Source: Zelonia costaricensis (Eukaryota; Euglenozoa; Kinetoplastea; Trypanosomatida; Trypanosomatidae). Taken from it: DNA of 64,000 nucleotides. The translations under genes were made by a program, and so were the position numbers. The first letter of the stretch is position 1. Each line of letters starts with the position of its first letter. The notes below the pieces were generated by a model. It was not told the origin of the DNA, ran no database searches, and was given only the letters and a program-made list of their open reading frames with translations. Of the stretch, positions 21,801 to 31,500 are shown piece by piece. Where the stretch lies: contig JASAOO010003550.1 in NCBI GenBank assembly GCA_030849075.1, positions 60,289 through 124,288 on the forward strand, written 5' to 3'.

Positions 21801-24068
21801 GCCGCCACCCAGCTGCAGGACGCGGCCATGACGAAGGAGGTGGTGCTGTACCAGGCGCAGGAGCGCGTCAAGGCGGAGCAGGCCGAACTGCAGCGCCGTG
21901 CCACGGCAGCCGAGCGCGTGAATGACCGGCTGGAGACGAACGTGTTTACGAGTCTGCAGCGGCTGGAGGTGCGGCTGCGCGGCAGCGACGTGGACGATGG
22001 CAGCACCCTCGGTGCGGTGCGCATGGCCGCAGAGCTCAACGCGGTGCAGGGACACGCCGGCCTCTCCTCCGACGCCCTCAACCTTCGCGAGCAGCGGTAC
22101 TTCTACGCGTTCGAGAGCATGTACCGCGCCAACATCCTGGCCGAGGCACGCACCGAGTTCCGCAGCCTCGTGCGCACGAACCAGCTCGAGGTGCGCGAAA
22201 TCAAGCGCATCGCCGAGCTGGGTGAGGCGCGGGAGCAGGCGGACGAGCTGCGCGCCAAGCTGGACGAGGCGGTGCGCGATGAGCGGGCGGCGGCGGTGCA
22301 GGCGTCGGCGTCGGCGGCGCAGGTGGAGACGCTGGTGGCCGAGCTGGACGGTGTGCGGCGGCAGGCGATGGAGGTGAAGGTGCAGCTGGGCAGCGCGCTG
22401 TCGGCCGCCAAGGTGGCGGAGGCGCAGGTGCGGCAGGTGCGCGTGGAGGCGTACGAGACAGAGGCCCGGCTGCGCGACCGGGAGCAGGCGTCCGAGGCGG
22501 CCCTCATCGACGCGCAGGCGAGCGCGGCGGCGGCCGCGCGGCGGCAGGAGGGGCTGATGGCCTTCACGAAGCGGTTACTAGAGGCGTGCGAAGAGGAGGA
22601 GCGCAGCCTGCTGGAGCACCACCAGACGGCTGAGCGGCAGTCGCTGCACTTGCTGCAGATCGCCGACCGCCGGGTCCACGACCGCGAGCTCGCGATCCGC
22701 CGCTGGCAGTCGCTCTACCGCCGGCGCGGGGAGGAGGACGTCGCGTCGCGCGTCGCGGACGATGCGGCGCGGCTGCAGCGCGTGGACGACGAGGCGCAGC
22801 GGCTGCGTGCCCAGCAGCGCGCCGGCGAGACGCTCACGCGCCGCGAGGACTGCCTGGCGGCGGAGAAGGAGCGGTTCGATCAACGCGTGCTGGACTTCGA
22901 GAGCTACCAGCGCGCGCATTCGACGGAGCTGGCGCGCCAGGAGTCGGAGGTGAAGAAGTACCTGCTGGAGATGGAGGAGATGGATCAGCGCAAGATGCGC
23001 GAGTACGCGGAGCGGGAGCGCGCTCTCGTGGAGATGGCGGAGCGGCTCAAGGTGCGCGACGCTCGCGCCCGAACGCATGCGCAGGACATGTACGAGTCGC
23101 TGCTGCAGCGGTCGGTGGAGCAGCAGTCGGCGCTGGCCAACGTGCAGGAGGAGCTGGAGCGGATGAGCCTGCAGCGTGCCAAGTACATGGAGCGGGAGCG
23201 GGAGCTTATGGATGAGGTGCAGCACGGCAACACCGCCGCCATGGCGGAGCTCATCCAGCTGCACGAGGAGTGCGTCGAAGCGGACAAGAAGGCGCTGCGC
23301 CGCCGGGCCCGCAAGGTGGAGAAGGAGGAGGCACGCAGCAAGCAGCGCCTGGCCGAGCAGGAGGCGCAGATCCACCGCTACCTCCTGGAGCTTGAAGAGG
23401 AGGACATGCGGCATGCTGCGCTGACACAGAAGGGGCAGGAGCTGATGCGGGAGGCGGAGGGGCGGCTCGCACAGGCGCAGTTCAAGGAGGCGGCGATACG
23501 CGACCTTGCCCGACAGGTGCGCCTCGACGCGATGGAGTCGGAGGAGAAGGCGCGGGCGATGGAGACGACGCTGCGCCGCGAGGAGCGCACGACGCGGGAG
23601 CGGCAGAAGCATCGCAAGGTGGAGCTGGAGCAGCGGCAGCGCGCCGCCAACAGTGCGGCGGAGTACAACGAGCGCACGCTGCTCGACCTCGAGGCGGACC
23701 TCCTCGCCGTTGTCAACAAGAACAAGGACGCCGAGCACGTCATCAAGACCCGCGAGGACGAGATCAAGCGGCAGAAGCTGTACTACACGGACCTCTCCAA
23801 GATGCTTGCGGAGCGGGATGCGATGCTGCGCAAGGAGCACGCGCGGCGTCTCTGCAGCACCGAGAACGCCGGCGCCCTGGCCACCGACCTGCTGGACGTG
23901 AACGACGCGCTGCGTCGGCAGGTGGCGGTGTGGAAGCAGAAGTTTGATGTCCTCCTTTCCGATGGAAAGGTGGAGTGTGAGAAGTGCTCGTGGCGCAACA
24001 AGAAGGACGTCAACACCTGCCTCTGCTGTGGCCACAACAGGCTGCTAGATCTGACCGAGGTGAGGTGA
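18879..24068 (+). CDS. Kinesin with N-terminal motor, long coiled coil and C-terminal RanBP2-type zinc finger
   Basis: A 1729-residue microtubule motor. The ATG at 18879 (MMLPREINRP) is the first true ATG; the open frame further upstream has only a GTG. Residues 1-92 are Ser/Pro-rich. The motor spans about 93-450: KVRVAVRCRPPNP, P-loop AYGQTGSGKTYTMMG (about 180-194), switch I NDRSSRSHAIF, switch II LVDLAGSER (about 345-353), then YRDSVLTKLLRDAFGGNSKT. All nucleotide-binding motifs are intact, so it should be an active ATPase. The GVIPRLCRDLF and EVYCEKISDLLN segments resemble kinesin-3, but no FHA or PH domain is seen. Residues about 455-1690 are nearly uninterrupted Glu/Arg/Gln-rich coiled coil. 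The tail has CEKCSWRNKKDVNTCLCC, an exact match to the RanBP2 finger spacing C-X2-C-X3-N-X6-C-X2-C. Cargo is unknown. Confidence 0.95.
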   Translation: MMLPREINRPRHMSSGGFSSGQPRRPVGPHTNRPVSAATPLSPLSQNLLTIRRPASGQGRSGTSSASASRPSCSVSGSFQPAPTTPGAHDEKVRVAVRCRPPNPTQGEHCDDVIVSMNPTGNEVFLLDQEATPWRVDTPLWSCARLARDGTPSASQADVYNQLGRPLLLHALEGYNSTLMAYGQTGSGKTYTMMGDTRDGDGDEDAGVIPRLCRDLFQELNCRTIVAPTGERLSWEVHVRYVEVYCEKISDLLNCGASVSVREEITPQSANFVLVGARRVKVTTTDDLLQALAVGNRWRRTAATKLNDRSSRSHAIFVIDLTEVLSFAEPDGTVVSAPSKSLSIRLVDLAGSERVSETGVQGQQLKEVKDINLSLFTLGCVIECLSDPKRRGIKPPYRDSVLTKLLRDAFGGNSKTTMVCTISPCEAHRGQTVQTLHYAAKARHVLNKPRVKEDPSAMELRRANEELIALRLQLEEAQRNGNHYGSIEAELQEANERLRREQRDAKLRRQVMERREAELAARLRELEDQREAYEAQMLALEAEAERTRVQQEKRERDLRRAHEQAADYARDRLKEMEEQRVQSEVALRNKEEELQRRQRAIEEKLKTAETQARARIDELQRQQRDTEKALQEKERLASMREREVRQKHAQAEDELRAMERRTFEMEEEWAAKVKALEAAARQREQEVEQRTREAQGALCKAEASARRKEEEMERQWREADHKAQLLQSEVAAKEAELQRRVQEATAKAELHTGELNERLRKAEYELTRRVQESAQQQLDLDTLRRAAALQSETALAKERSADEVLNARAAALQALEAQLRQREEEQRKHFEEVLAMKREANEQRLEQQRRLQTEHEVALQAVTVREAALTQQVAELRRESDERAGKVRAQEMQLERQQMELLASRNEFEVAMQHDRRAVLRSREEMQLAQDRRDTECKLRQDRLNELESELRARRLEMETAHKEREAALRQREAAATQLQDAAMTKEVVLYQAQERVKAEQAELQRRATAAERVNDRLETNVFTSLQRLEVRLRGSDVDDGSTLGAVRMAAELNAVQGHAGLSSDALNLREQRYFYAFESMYRANILAEARTEFRSLVRTNQLEVREIKRIAELGEAREQADELRAKLDEAVRDERAAAVQASASAAQVETLVAELDGVRRQAMEVKVQLGSALSAAKVAEAQVRQVRVEAYETEARLRDREQASEAALIDAQASAAAAARRQEGLMAFTKRLLEACEEEERSLLEHHQTAERQSLHLLQIADRRVHDRELAIRRWQSLYRRRGEEDVASRVADDAARLQRVDDEAQRLRAQQRAGETLTRREDCLAAEKERFDQRVLDFESYQRAHSTELARQESEVKKYLLEMEEMDQRKMREYAERERALVEMAERLKVRDARARTHAQDMYESLLQRSVEQQSALANVQEELERMSLQRAKYMERERELMDEVQHGNTAAMAELIQLHEECVEADKKALRRRARKVEKEEARSKQRLAEQEAQIHRYLLELEEEDMRHAALTQKGQELMREAEGRLAQAQFKEAAIRDLARQVRLDAMESEEKARAMETTLRREERTTRERQKHRKVELEQRQRAANSAAEYNERTLLDLEADLLAVVNKNKDAEHVIKTREDEIKRQKLYYTDLSKMLAERDAMLRKEHARRLCSTENAGALATDLLDVNDALRRQVAVWKQKFDVLLSDGKVECEKCSWRNKKDVNTCLCCGHNRLLDLTEVR

Positions 24069-26161
24069 GTCCAGCGCAGACTGTGTACGCCGGTGAGTGT
24101 GTGGGTTTTACTGGCATTCTGCGGGGGTTTGCTCAACCGAGCACACGACGCGCCTCCCCTTTCTCGTGCCCTTTCAAGCTGCCTCTCTTCCCCCCCCCCC
24201 CAGTACGCGTCGTGGTGCCGCTGCGCGGCGCTGGTTGCATTGTGGCGCTCAGAGGGGACTGGCGTGAACCGCGGAGATGCTGGGTAGGATGGGTGGGCGT
24301 AGAATCGGCGCGATGGGAGTCTTCTACAAGTATGAGCATTCACCCCTTCCCGTCAACTGCACCCTTGTGTCTCCCCCCCCTGCCAGCTCCCTCCCCTCTC
24401 TTCTCTTGTTGTCATCCGCACTCGCCTTCCTGGTGACTCTTGAAGGTTGATCTCCTCTGTTCTCCACCCGTTTCGCCTTCGTGCTCGGCGCGGCGCGCCA
24501 TCTCGTTCTCTTCTCGCTTGACCCCATTTTGTTTTGTGTGCTTTGCACTGGTACACCCATTCTCTGTGTGTGTGTGTGCGCACACAACGGTGTGGTGGAC
24601 TCGAGCTGCTGCGGCTGCTGCTCCGGCGAGTCGTTCCTGAGTGCGAGTGCACGCATCGGCGTGTGTGTGTGTGCGCAAGCCTCGAATAGCGACGGCTGGG
24701 GCTGTAGGAGGGGCCCCGCCTCCCTCTCTTCACTCTGCGTGATAGCCCAACCGGTGTTTGCTGGTGTGGGCGTACGTTTGCTCTTGTGCTGCGGCGGTTC
24801 CGTTCACCTTTCGTGTTTGATTCTCTTTTCGGTTTTCCTGCTCCCCTGTGTTTCAGCGAGTCTTCGCGTGGTCTACCCCTCCTATTCCCCGTTTCTACAT
24901 TGTCCGCCCGTGCGCGCTTTTTGTGTATGTGCTGCATTCTTACCAAATTCTTTTCGTTTGCTGTTTTAGCCTACAGGGCGCGTCGCTGATTACACCTAGA
25001 TCTCCCTTTTCTTTCCCTGCGGAGCATCAAGCGCGGCGTCGCTTCGCCACGTCGCTTTTCGAGTACATCTCTGCGCCCAAGATTGTGCACGTGTGTCTGT
25101 GCGTGTGTCGTGCTGTGCGGGTCTGCTGCTTCCTCCTTCATTTAGAACTCGAAGCCCTTTATGAAAGATCCGCCCACCACACGCGCGCTCGTGAGCACGC
25201 CGTGCTGCCCACCCTCCCCTTGCTTGACGTCGCGCCCGTGATGTCCTCTGTCTTCCCCTCTCCCCCCGTGTATCGCTGTCTCCTCTGGTGCCCGTAGAGC
25301 ACATGCCGAAGAAAAAAGAAGTCAATACAAACGCAGACACATACCCGACCGTCTGACTCATCTGCGTGACGTTGAGAAACCTGGTGAGGCCAGTGGAAGA
25401 GAAGGACGGAGGATAACGCCAAGGAGCCGCGGGCGTCGGCTGCTTTCCGCTTCTCCCATTGTGTCGCGATTCTCTGCGCTGATTGGGCAACACTCACGGC
25501 CAGGGCAGCCGTCCGATGGTCACGGTCAATGCGGGACAGGGCTTGGCGTACAAGGCCTTCTTGCCCACTACAGAACACAACGGTGAGGCCACACTCTTCC
25601 CCTCGTACCTTGGTCCGCGTGAAGCTCCCGGACTCCTGAACTCGGCACCTTTGTCCACGCTCACGTTCACTTCCACATCACCTCTTTCTCGCCTTCCTCT
25701 TCTGCCTCGCAAGAGGAGCGCACGTCTTGTGCCGGTACGCCCCTTCCCACCATCCGCTCCGCCCACTTTCCCCACCACTCGCACGCGCCTCCGCAAGGCT
25801 GGGTGGGGGGGGTGCACCAACGAGCGCGCAGTCGAACAGCAGAATTGGCACGTCAGTGTGTGTGTGTGTGTCTGCTTGACTTCACCCTACGGCGCACGCC
25901 CCACTCGCGCGTCCTCCTCATATCGCCGTTCTCTTCTTTTCTTGCAACATTTCCGAGTGCCCATACATGCAGACGTCGCCTGCAAACATAGAACACACAC
26001 GCGCACACACACACATATAAGAGCACGCAAAAAATAAAATCCAGCGCTACTGTAGCGCCGCATAGAGACTGGGTGGAAACGCAATCCGCAAGTCACGCAG
26101 CCGTTTCGGGAAAAGGTCAGGGAACGTGCCGTAGCAGCGTCGCGCGCTCCACCGCACGCAG
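24069..26161. other. Intergenic region, no supported gene
   Basis: A 2.1 kb spacer of mixed and C/T-rich sequence with short TG and CA tracts (24567-24580, 24660-24673, 25857-25870, 25996-26016). There is a pyrimidine tract at 25926-25952 with an AG at 25971-25972 that could serve the next gene. No frame shows coding character. Confidence 0.6.
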
Positions 26162-27649
26162 ATGCGCGCCGGCACGTCCACGCAGCAGCTCCTCGACGAG
26201 CTGGCCGCTCGCGAGCGGCGCGTGCTGCAGCAGCTGCACGAGCTCTCCGGCATGGACAGCCTGCAGTCGCCCATCCCACCCAGTCGCTCCTTCATGAGCT
26301 TGCCCATCACGCCGGAGCGCTTCTACGTGAGTGACGCAGAGCACGCGGTGGCATCTGGCCAGCTAGAGCACCACCCGCCGCCGTCCCCGTCGCACGTGGA
26401 CAGCCCTCGCAATCGTGTAACCCCACGTGGGGCGGCTGGCAACCTTGAGCGCGACCTTCAGCGCCTGCAGGATCTTCTACGACGCAGTCCGCTCACCCGC
26501 GCCTTCTCCTCCTCTCCCGCCCCGGCTTGCGGGCGTGACGGCGACGAGCCCGGCGCACGCGTCGCTCCGTCGTTGCGGATGCCGTTCCAGCAACAGCCGT
26601 CGCCGCAGTTTGTGTGGCTGCCCAACACGCACGGCGCATCCGCCGCGGCGCTCGGTGGAGGCGAGAAGCGAACCCGCGACGCGCGGCGCTCGCACGTGAG
26701 CGCTTCGCCGGCGACGCCAGAGGTGAAGCGAGACAGGCGGGAGGCCACAGGGCACAGCGTGGTGCTGATGCCCGCTGCATCACCCTCGCCGCCGCGCCGG
26801 AGCACCGTGCTGGATGCCGTCCACGAGGAGGAGGAATGGAGAGGGTCAGGTGCCGGCAGCTCAGACGCTGAGGTCGCTGTGGCGCGTGCGGCGCTGGCCA
26901 GCTTCTCGCGCGCCGCGGCTGGTGCACACGGTGGTGGCGGAGTAGGAGATGGAACGTCGACGTCGCAGAGCGGAACGAACGGCTTTTTGGATTGTCCGCC
27001 GCACGGCAATGCGGATGTGCTGGGCGCGACGCAGGCGATGTCCGCAGGAGCGGACGCTGCAGCCGAGGGCTGGCGGCGCTCACCGGTGCGGTGGTACGCC
27101 GCGCCAGAGCCCCTGCCAGGCACGCCGCTTCATGGCGATGCCGCTGCGGAAGAAACACAGAGGAGGGCGGTCGCCGCGGACCTTTGCGTTTCGGCGTTGG
27201 ATGCGTGGATGGCCCACCAGTCACCGCCACCGCCGCCTCAGAACGACGTGCACCCCGAAGCGACCCATGGAGGCACGTCGCACTTCTTCGCCGCTGCAGT
27301 CCCCAGCGCGAGTCCACCGCCACGCGCCCCACTCGCCCTCTCATCCGCGGCGGGAAGGACCGCCTTTCTCACACCGGCCGTGAACGACGGAGACGTGACA
27401 GCGCAGTCGGCTGCTAGCGCTCCGCCACGGCAGCCTGCCGCTCCATCACCACCCGTCACGACAGACGGCACCGGCGGCATCCGCGGCACTCCGTCGTGGC
27501 GAACCTCCGCGGAGCCCAAACCGCCCGCCGCGTCGTCCGTTCAGAGTGACGTGCCGCGGTCCACCTCGTGGCAGGCGTTGCGCGCGTATCACGCCCGACA
27601 GCTCCGCAGCGGTCTCGTGCGGACGCCGTCGTCCGAAGAGGCGCTGTGA
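26162..27649 (+). CDS. Hypothetical Ser/Pro/Ala-rich protein
   Basis: A 495-residue protein with no recognised domain. The ATG at 26162 is the first in frame and opens a probable amphipathic helix (TSTQQLLDELAARERRVLQQLHEL, residues about 5-28). This is the most structured part. A second short helix-like stretch is LERDLQRLQDLLRRSPLTRAF (about 99-120). The rest is Ser/Pro/Ala/Gly-rich with runs of Pro (SPPPPPQ) and many SP sites, so probably disordered. The C-terminus has SWQALRAYHARQLRSGLVRT. It may be a cytoskeletal or scaffold protein, but that is only a guess from composition and from lying between the kinesin and the coiled-coil pair. Confidence 0.8.
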   Translation: MRAGTSTQQLLDELAARERRVLQQLHELSGMDSLQSPIPPSRSFMSLPITPERFYVSDAEHAVASGQLEHHPPPSPSHVDSPRNRVTPRGAAGNLERDLQRLQDLLRRSPLTRAFSSSPAPACGRDGDEPGARVAPSLRMPFQQQPSPQFVWLPNTHGASAAALGGGEKRTRDARRSHVSASPATPEVKRDRREATGHSVVLMPAASPSPPRRSTVLDAVHEEEEWRGSGAGSSDAEVAVARAALASFSRAAAGAHGGGGVGDGTSTSQSGTNGFLDCPPHGNADVLGATQAMSAGADAAAEGWRRSPVRWYAAPEPLPGTPLHGDAAAEETQRRAVAADLCVSALDAWMAHQSPPPPPQNDVHPEATHGGTSHFFAAAVPSASPPPRAPLALSSAAGRTAFLTPAVNDGDVTAQSAASAPPRQPAAPSPPVTTDGTGGIRGTPSWRTSAEPKPPAASSVQSDVPRSTSWQALRAYHARQLRSGLVRTPSSEEAL

Positions 27650-28013
27650 GTGGCAACCTGTGCGATTCGCTCCTTTCCATCGCTGCGTGTACACGTGAAG
27701 CGCGCCTCGGTGAGCTGCGGCGTGTACCGCCACCAAACGCGCACCACAACCACACTCAAACACAACCACACACAAACACACACGTATCGATGCACACCAC
27801 TCAACGAACAAACAAAGAACGCAGCTTCATCCCTGCCGGTGTCAGCTGCAGCCTGACACACCGGGCCATGGAAGGTGGCGTCTCACCCGTCGCAACCGCA
27901 CGCACTCGCCTCCTTTCCTTTGTCTTCTTCTTCTGAATCGCTCGCTCTTCTGCCATGGTTGACTTCTCTCTCACCCCTCTCTCACCCGCTTCCCCGTTTC
28001 GCTTGCGCGGCGG

Positions 28014-28054
<41 letters not shown>

Positions 28055-28531
28055 TACACACACACACACACACGCACGCCATCCGCTACGTGCGTCAACA
28101 CGAACTGCACGTTTCCAGCGAGAGCACCACATCACCGCGTGTCCGCGTTCTCCTCTGTTTGTCTCTTTGTTTTCTCTCTTTGGTGTGCTCGGTCCCACCG
28201 TGTTGTGGGGCCCTGTTGTTGCCTCCAGTCTGCACCTCTGCCCACGTGTGTGCATCTCTGCTGCTCTTCATCTCTCTCGATCTGCGTTGCCGGCTTGCCT
28301 CCAGTGCAGCTCCGTTCTCTCCGCTCCTCTTGGCTGAACACCGCGATAGCCACCAGGTAACCAGCCAGCTGCTGCATCACACGGCCATACTTTGTATGGT
28401 AGAAGGAGCCGGTTGTACAGCCCCCCCCCCGCTACACGTCAATCCACACGCACCCTTCCCAGCAGCTTTTCTACGCTGCCCATCAGCCTGCGTGCGTGTG
28501 TGTGCGTGTGGCTGAGCGGCAAATTTGAGCC
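27650..28531. other. Intergenic region with CA repeat
   Basis: A 0.9 kb spacer with a CA-rich stretch near 27740-27785, a long CA repeat, C/T-rich segments at 28140-28330 and candidate AG sites at 28303-28309. No gene seen. Confidence 0.65.
28022..28073 (+). repeat. Imperfect CA microsatellite
   Basis: About 26 CA units interrupted by CG and TA, 459 bases before the ATG at 28532. Confidence 0.9.
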
Positions 28532-31500
28532 ATGGAGCGGCGGGTGACGGCCTTGCCGAGCGTCCTTCCCCCCTCGTCGAGGGTGGACGTCGCCTTCACG
28601 AGCGACGATGCCGCGGTGCCGGCGCCCACGCAGACGTTCGGGTCAACCGACGAGGGCGGCCGCGCCCCGCGCAACCGATCCAGCCGGCACATCAACTTCA
28701 GCGACGACGGCAAGCTGTTTGAGGGGCACTTCACGGTGCAGTCCCGCAACCTCAAATCAATCATTCAGTACCTGGTCGACCGCAACGCGGAGCAGGACGT
28801 CATCGTGCAGGACCTGCAGAAGCAGGTACATCTCCTGCGTACACGGCAGCTCAAGGCGAGCCAGCGCAGTGGTCGGAATGGCATGGAACTTCTGGCTGCT
28901 GCGGCGGACTCTGGCGCTGGTGGTGCAGGCAGCGACGTCGATGGACGGCTGAGGCTGGTCGAGCAGTTTCTGCAGCTGTGGGGGGTGCGTCTAAGCGAGG
29001 TGGCCGAGCTCGTCGGGGAGCACGGCGACTCGGTCATCACCCCCGACGCCTACACCTCGTACCTGCTGGACCTGCCGGCGTTCCGCTTCACCCGCCGCGA
29101 GGCTCGCGCTTTCATGACGAGCGCCAGTCAGCAGCCCGCGCTGAACGCGGCGGCGGCGGCGGCCAGCGACACGGCCACGCGGCGGCGCAACAACAGCAAC
29201 CCGTCGAGGCGGGAGCGGGGCTCTGCCTCACCGCCGCCGGACCTGGAGCGACGGAAGCCCGAGGCGGAGGCCCCCGCCGCCGCGGCCACGGCTGCTGCGG
29301 CGTCGGCCGAGTCGACGGTGGAAAAGGCGAACGCCGCGTTAGCCAAGGCTGAGGCGTTGCTGGCGGAACTGCGTGGTATGCCGGCCCGCCCGGCCGCCGC
29401 GCCGCCGCAGCTGAAGGGTCGCAGCGGGGCCGCGGACCGTGACAAGGCCCGCACGACGAGCGGAAGCGGGGGTGGTGCTAGCAGTGGCGGCGGTGCTAGT
29501 GGCGGTAGCGCAGTCGACGCCGAGGCCCGTGCAGACATCGAGGAGCTCGGCGAGTACGTCATGCGACGCTTCCAGGAGCTCGAGTCGCAGTCGATGCTGA
29601 CGGCCGCTGCGGCTGCCCGCGCCACTGCCGTCGCCTCCGCCTCCGCGCCGCGGTCCGAGAAGCGGGGCAGCGTCGATCGCGGCGCCGGTGGTGGGACGGC
29701 ACAGGCCAAGGCAGCAGCTGCGGCCGCACGGGTGGCAAAACCGTCACCGCCGAAGAAGGGCGCCGCGAACTCGCCGACGTCGACGCAGGTCGCGCAGCTG
29801 GCGGCGCCGCCACCGCCGCTGCCGCGTGCGGTGCCGGGCGAGATGATCGATCTGGTGGCCCGGGAGGATGCCGCCGCCTCGCTCGACCTGCTGGAGGAGC
29901 TCGAGTCGACGGTGGAGCGTCGCTTCAAGGAGGTGAACAGCGCCCTCGCCAGCATCGCGGTGCGCACGGCGGCGCTGGCAAAGGCGCAGGTGCGCAGCGG
30001 GTCGGGCAGCGCGGAAGGGGAGCGGGGGCAACAGGGGCAGCAGTCGCCGCAGCGCATCCCGGGGTCACCCAAGACCTCGCGGGGCGCCTCCACTGGCAGC
30101 AGCGGCAACAAGTCGCGCAACGCGACCCCTGGGAGGCGCGGGGACAGGGGCTTCGACTCGCCGCGGCAGTCGCTGACGGCGCCGGTGGGGGACGAGTGGG
30201 CCGATGCAGAGCACACCGAGTCGCGGCCGTCGTCGAGCGCGGGGGCAGTGCTGGCAGCGGCAGCGGCAGCGGCGGCGCCGGCTCCTGCGCGGGCCTCCGC
30301 CTCCTCTTCCGCTGCCGCGGCTGCGAAGGGGTCACGGCCTGGCAAGGGCAAGGGCGGCGCAGCCGGAGCCTTGGGTGACGGTGTCGCCGCCGCGCTGGTG
30401 CCCGCGGTGGACCAAGTGGCGCGGGAGGAAACGGCCGTCTTGTCGGACCGCGTCAGCGACCTGGAGGAGGAGCTGCTGGAGCGCTGGCAGGCGATGGAGG
30501 AGCGGCTTCGGATCATCGGCCGCGCCGCCCTCAAGCAGAACGCCGCCGCGGCGGTGGCGGGGCCCGGTGGCACGGCGGCGGCGCCGGTCAGCCGCGCGCC
30601 GGTGGTGGACCGCAAGGCCCGCGAGGACGCCGCCCTGTCACTGATGCGGCTGCAACAGCTAGAGCGGGAGCTGGCGCAGCTGAAGCGGGCGTTGAGCGGC
30701 AGCCCGTTGAACGGCAGCGCGGCGCGCGCCGGTCTGCTCAACGCCGACTCGAACGTCAGCGGCGGCGGGGATGCGGCGATGGCGCAGTTGGTCGTGTCGA
30801 TGGAGCCGAGCGCACCGCTGCGGGACACGTACGGCAGCAAAGTGGCTGACCTCGAGAAGGAGGTGGAGCAGCGCATGGCGGAGGTGAACCAGGCAATCGC
30901 GCAGCTCCGCGGCACCGGCAATGGAATGGGGATGGGAATGGCGGCTCTGGCGCAGCCCGGCCCCGCGGCGCGCGCTACGGCCAGCACCGGCTCGGCTGAC
31001 CCCTTGACGGACCCGCACACCCTGGCGTGGGCTGCTACTCTCGCCCCGAACACGACCCCGTCGAGCCTCGACGCGGCATCGCCGGCCACCGCGCAAAGCC
31101 ACGCCATCGTGCCGGACCAGCTCGTGGACCGCTACGGCGCGACGTCGGGGACGCTGCCGCTCTCGGTGCTGTCGATGCCCATGCCCGCCGCAGCGTCACT
31201 CGCCTCCGCCCCCTCGCTCGCTTCCGGCCAGCCTTCACCAATCAACGCTCTGGCGGGGGCGTCGGCGCCTGGGATGGGCAGTCAACTGACCCTCCGCGCA
31301 ACGGACCCCGACGTGTACGCGGTCGGCAGCGGCGTCAATGCCGTCGCTGCGGAGCGGGCCGCCACGCCAGCTGTCGACCCTTCTCAGCGAGCGGCGGCCC
31401 GCCTTTCGGTCCTGGCGCTAGGTCACCAGAGCAAGACCGCGGACATGGACTTCTTTGACGCGTTGGCATTGGCCGGCGGCAACTCGCCGGGTCAGCGCAG

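Noticed and set aside
20397..22055. 552-codon Leu/Arg/His-rich minus-strand frame inside the kinesin
   Set aside because: Antisense shadow of the Glu/Arg/Gln-rich coiled-coil coding sequence.
29128..31107. 659-codon minus-strand frame opposite the 28532 gene
   Set aside because: Mirror of Ala/Gly/Ser-rich GC-rich coding DNA; the + frame has the coiled-coil modules and the paralogue match.
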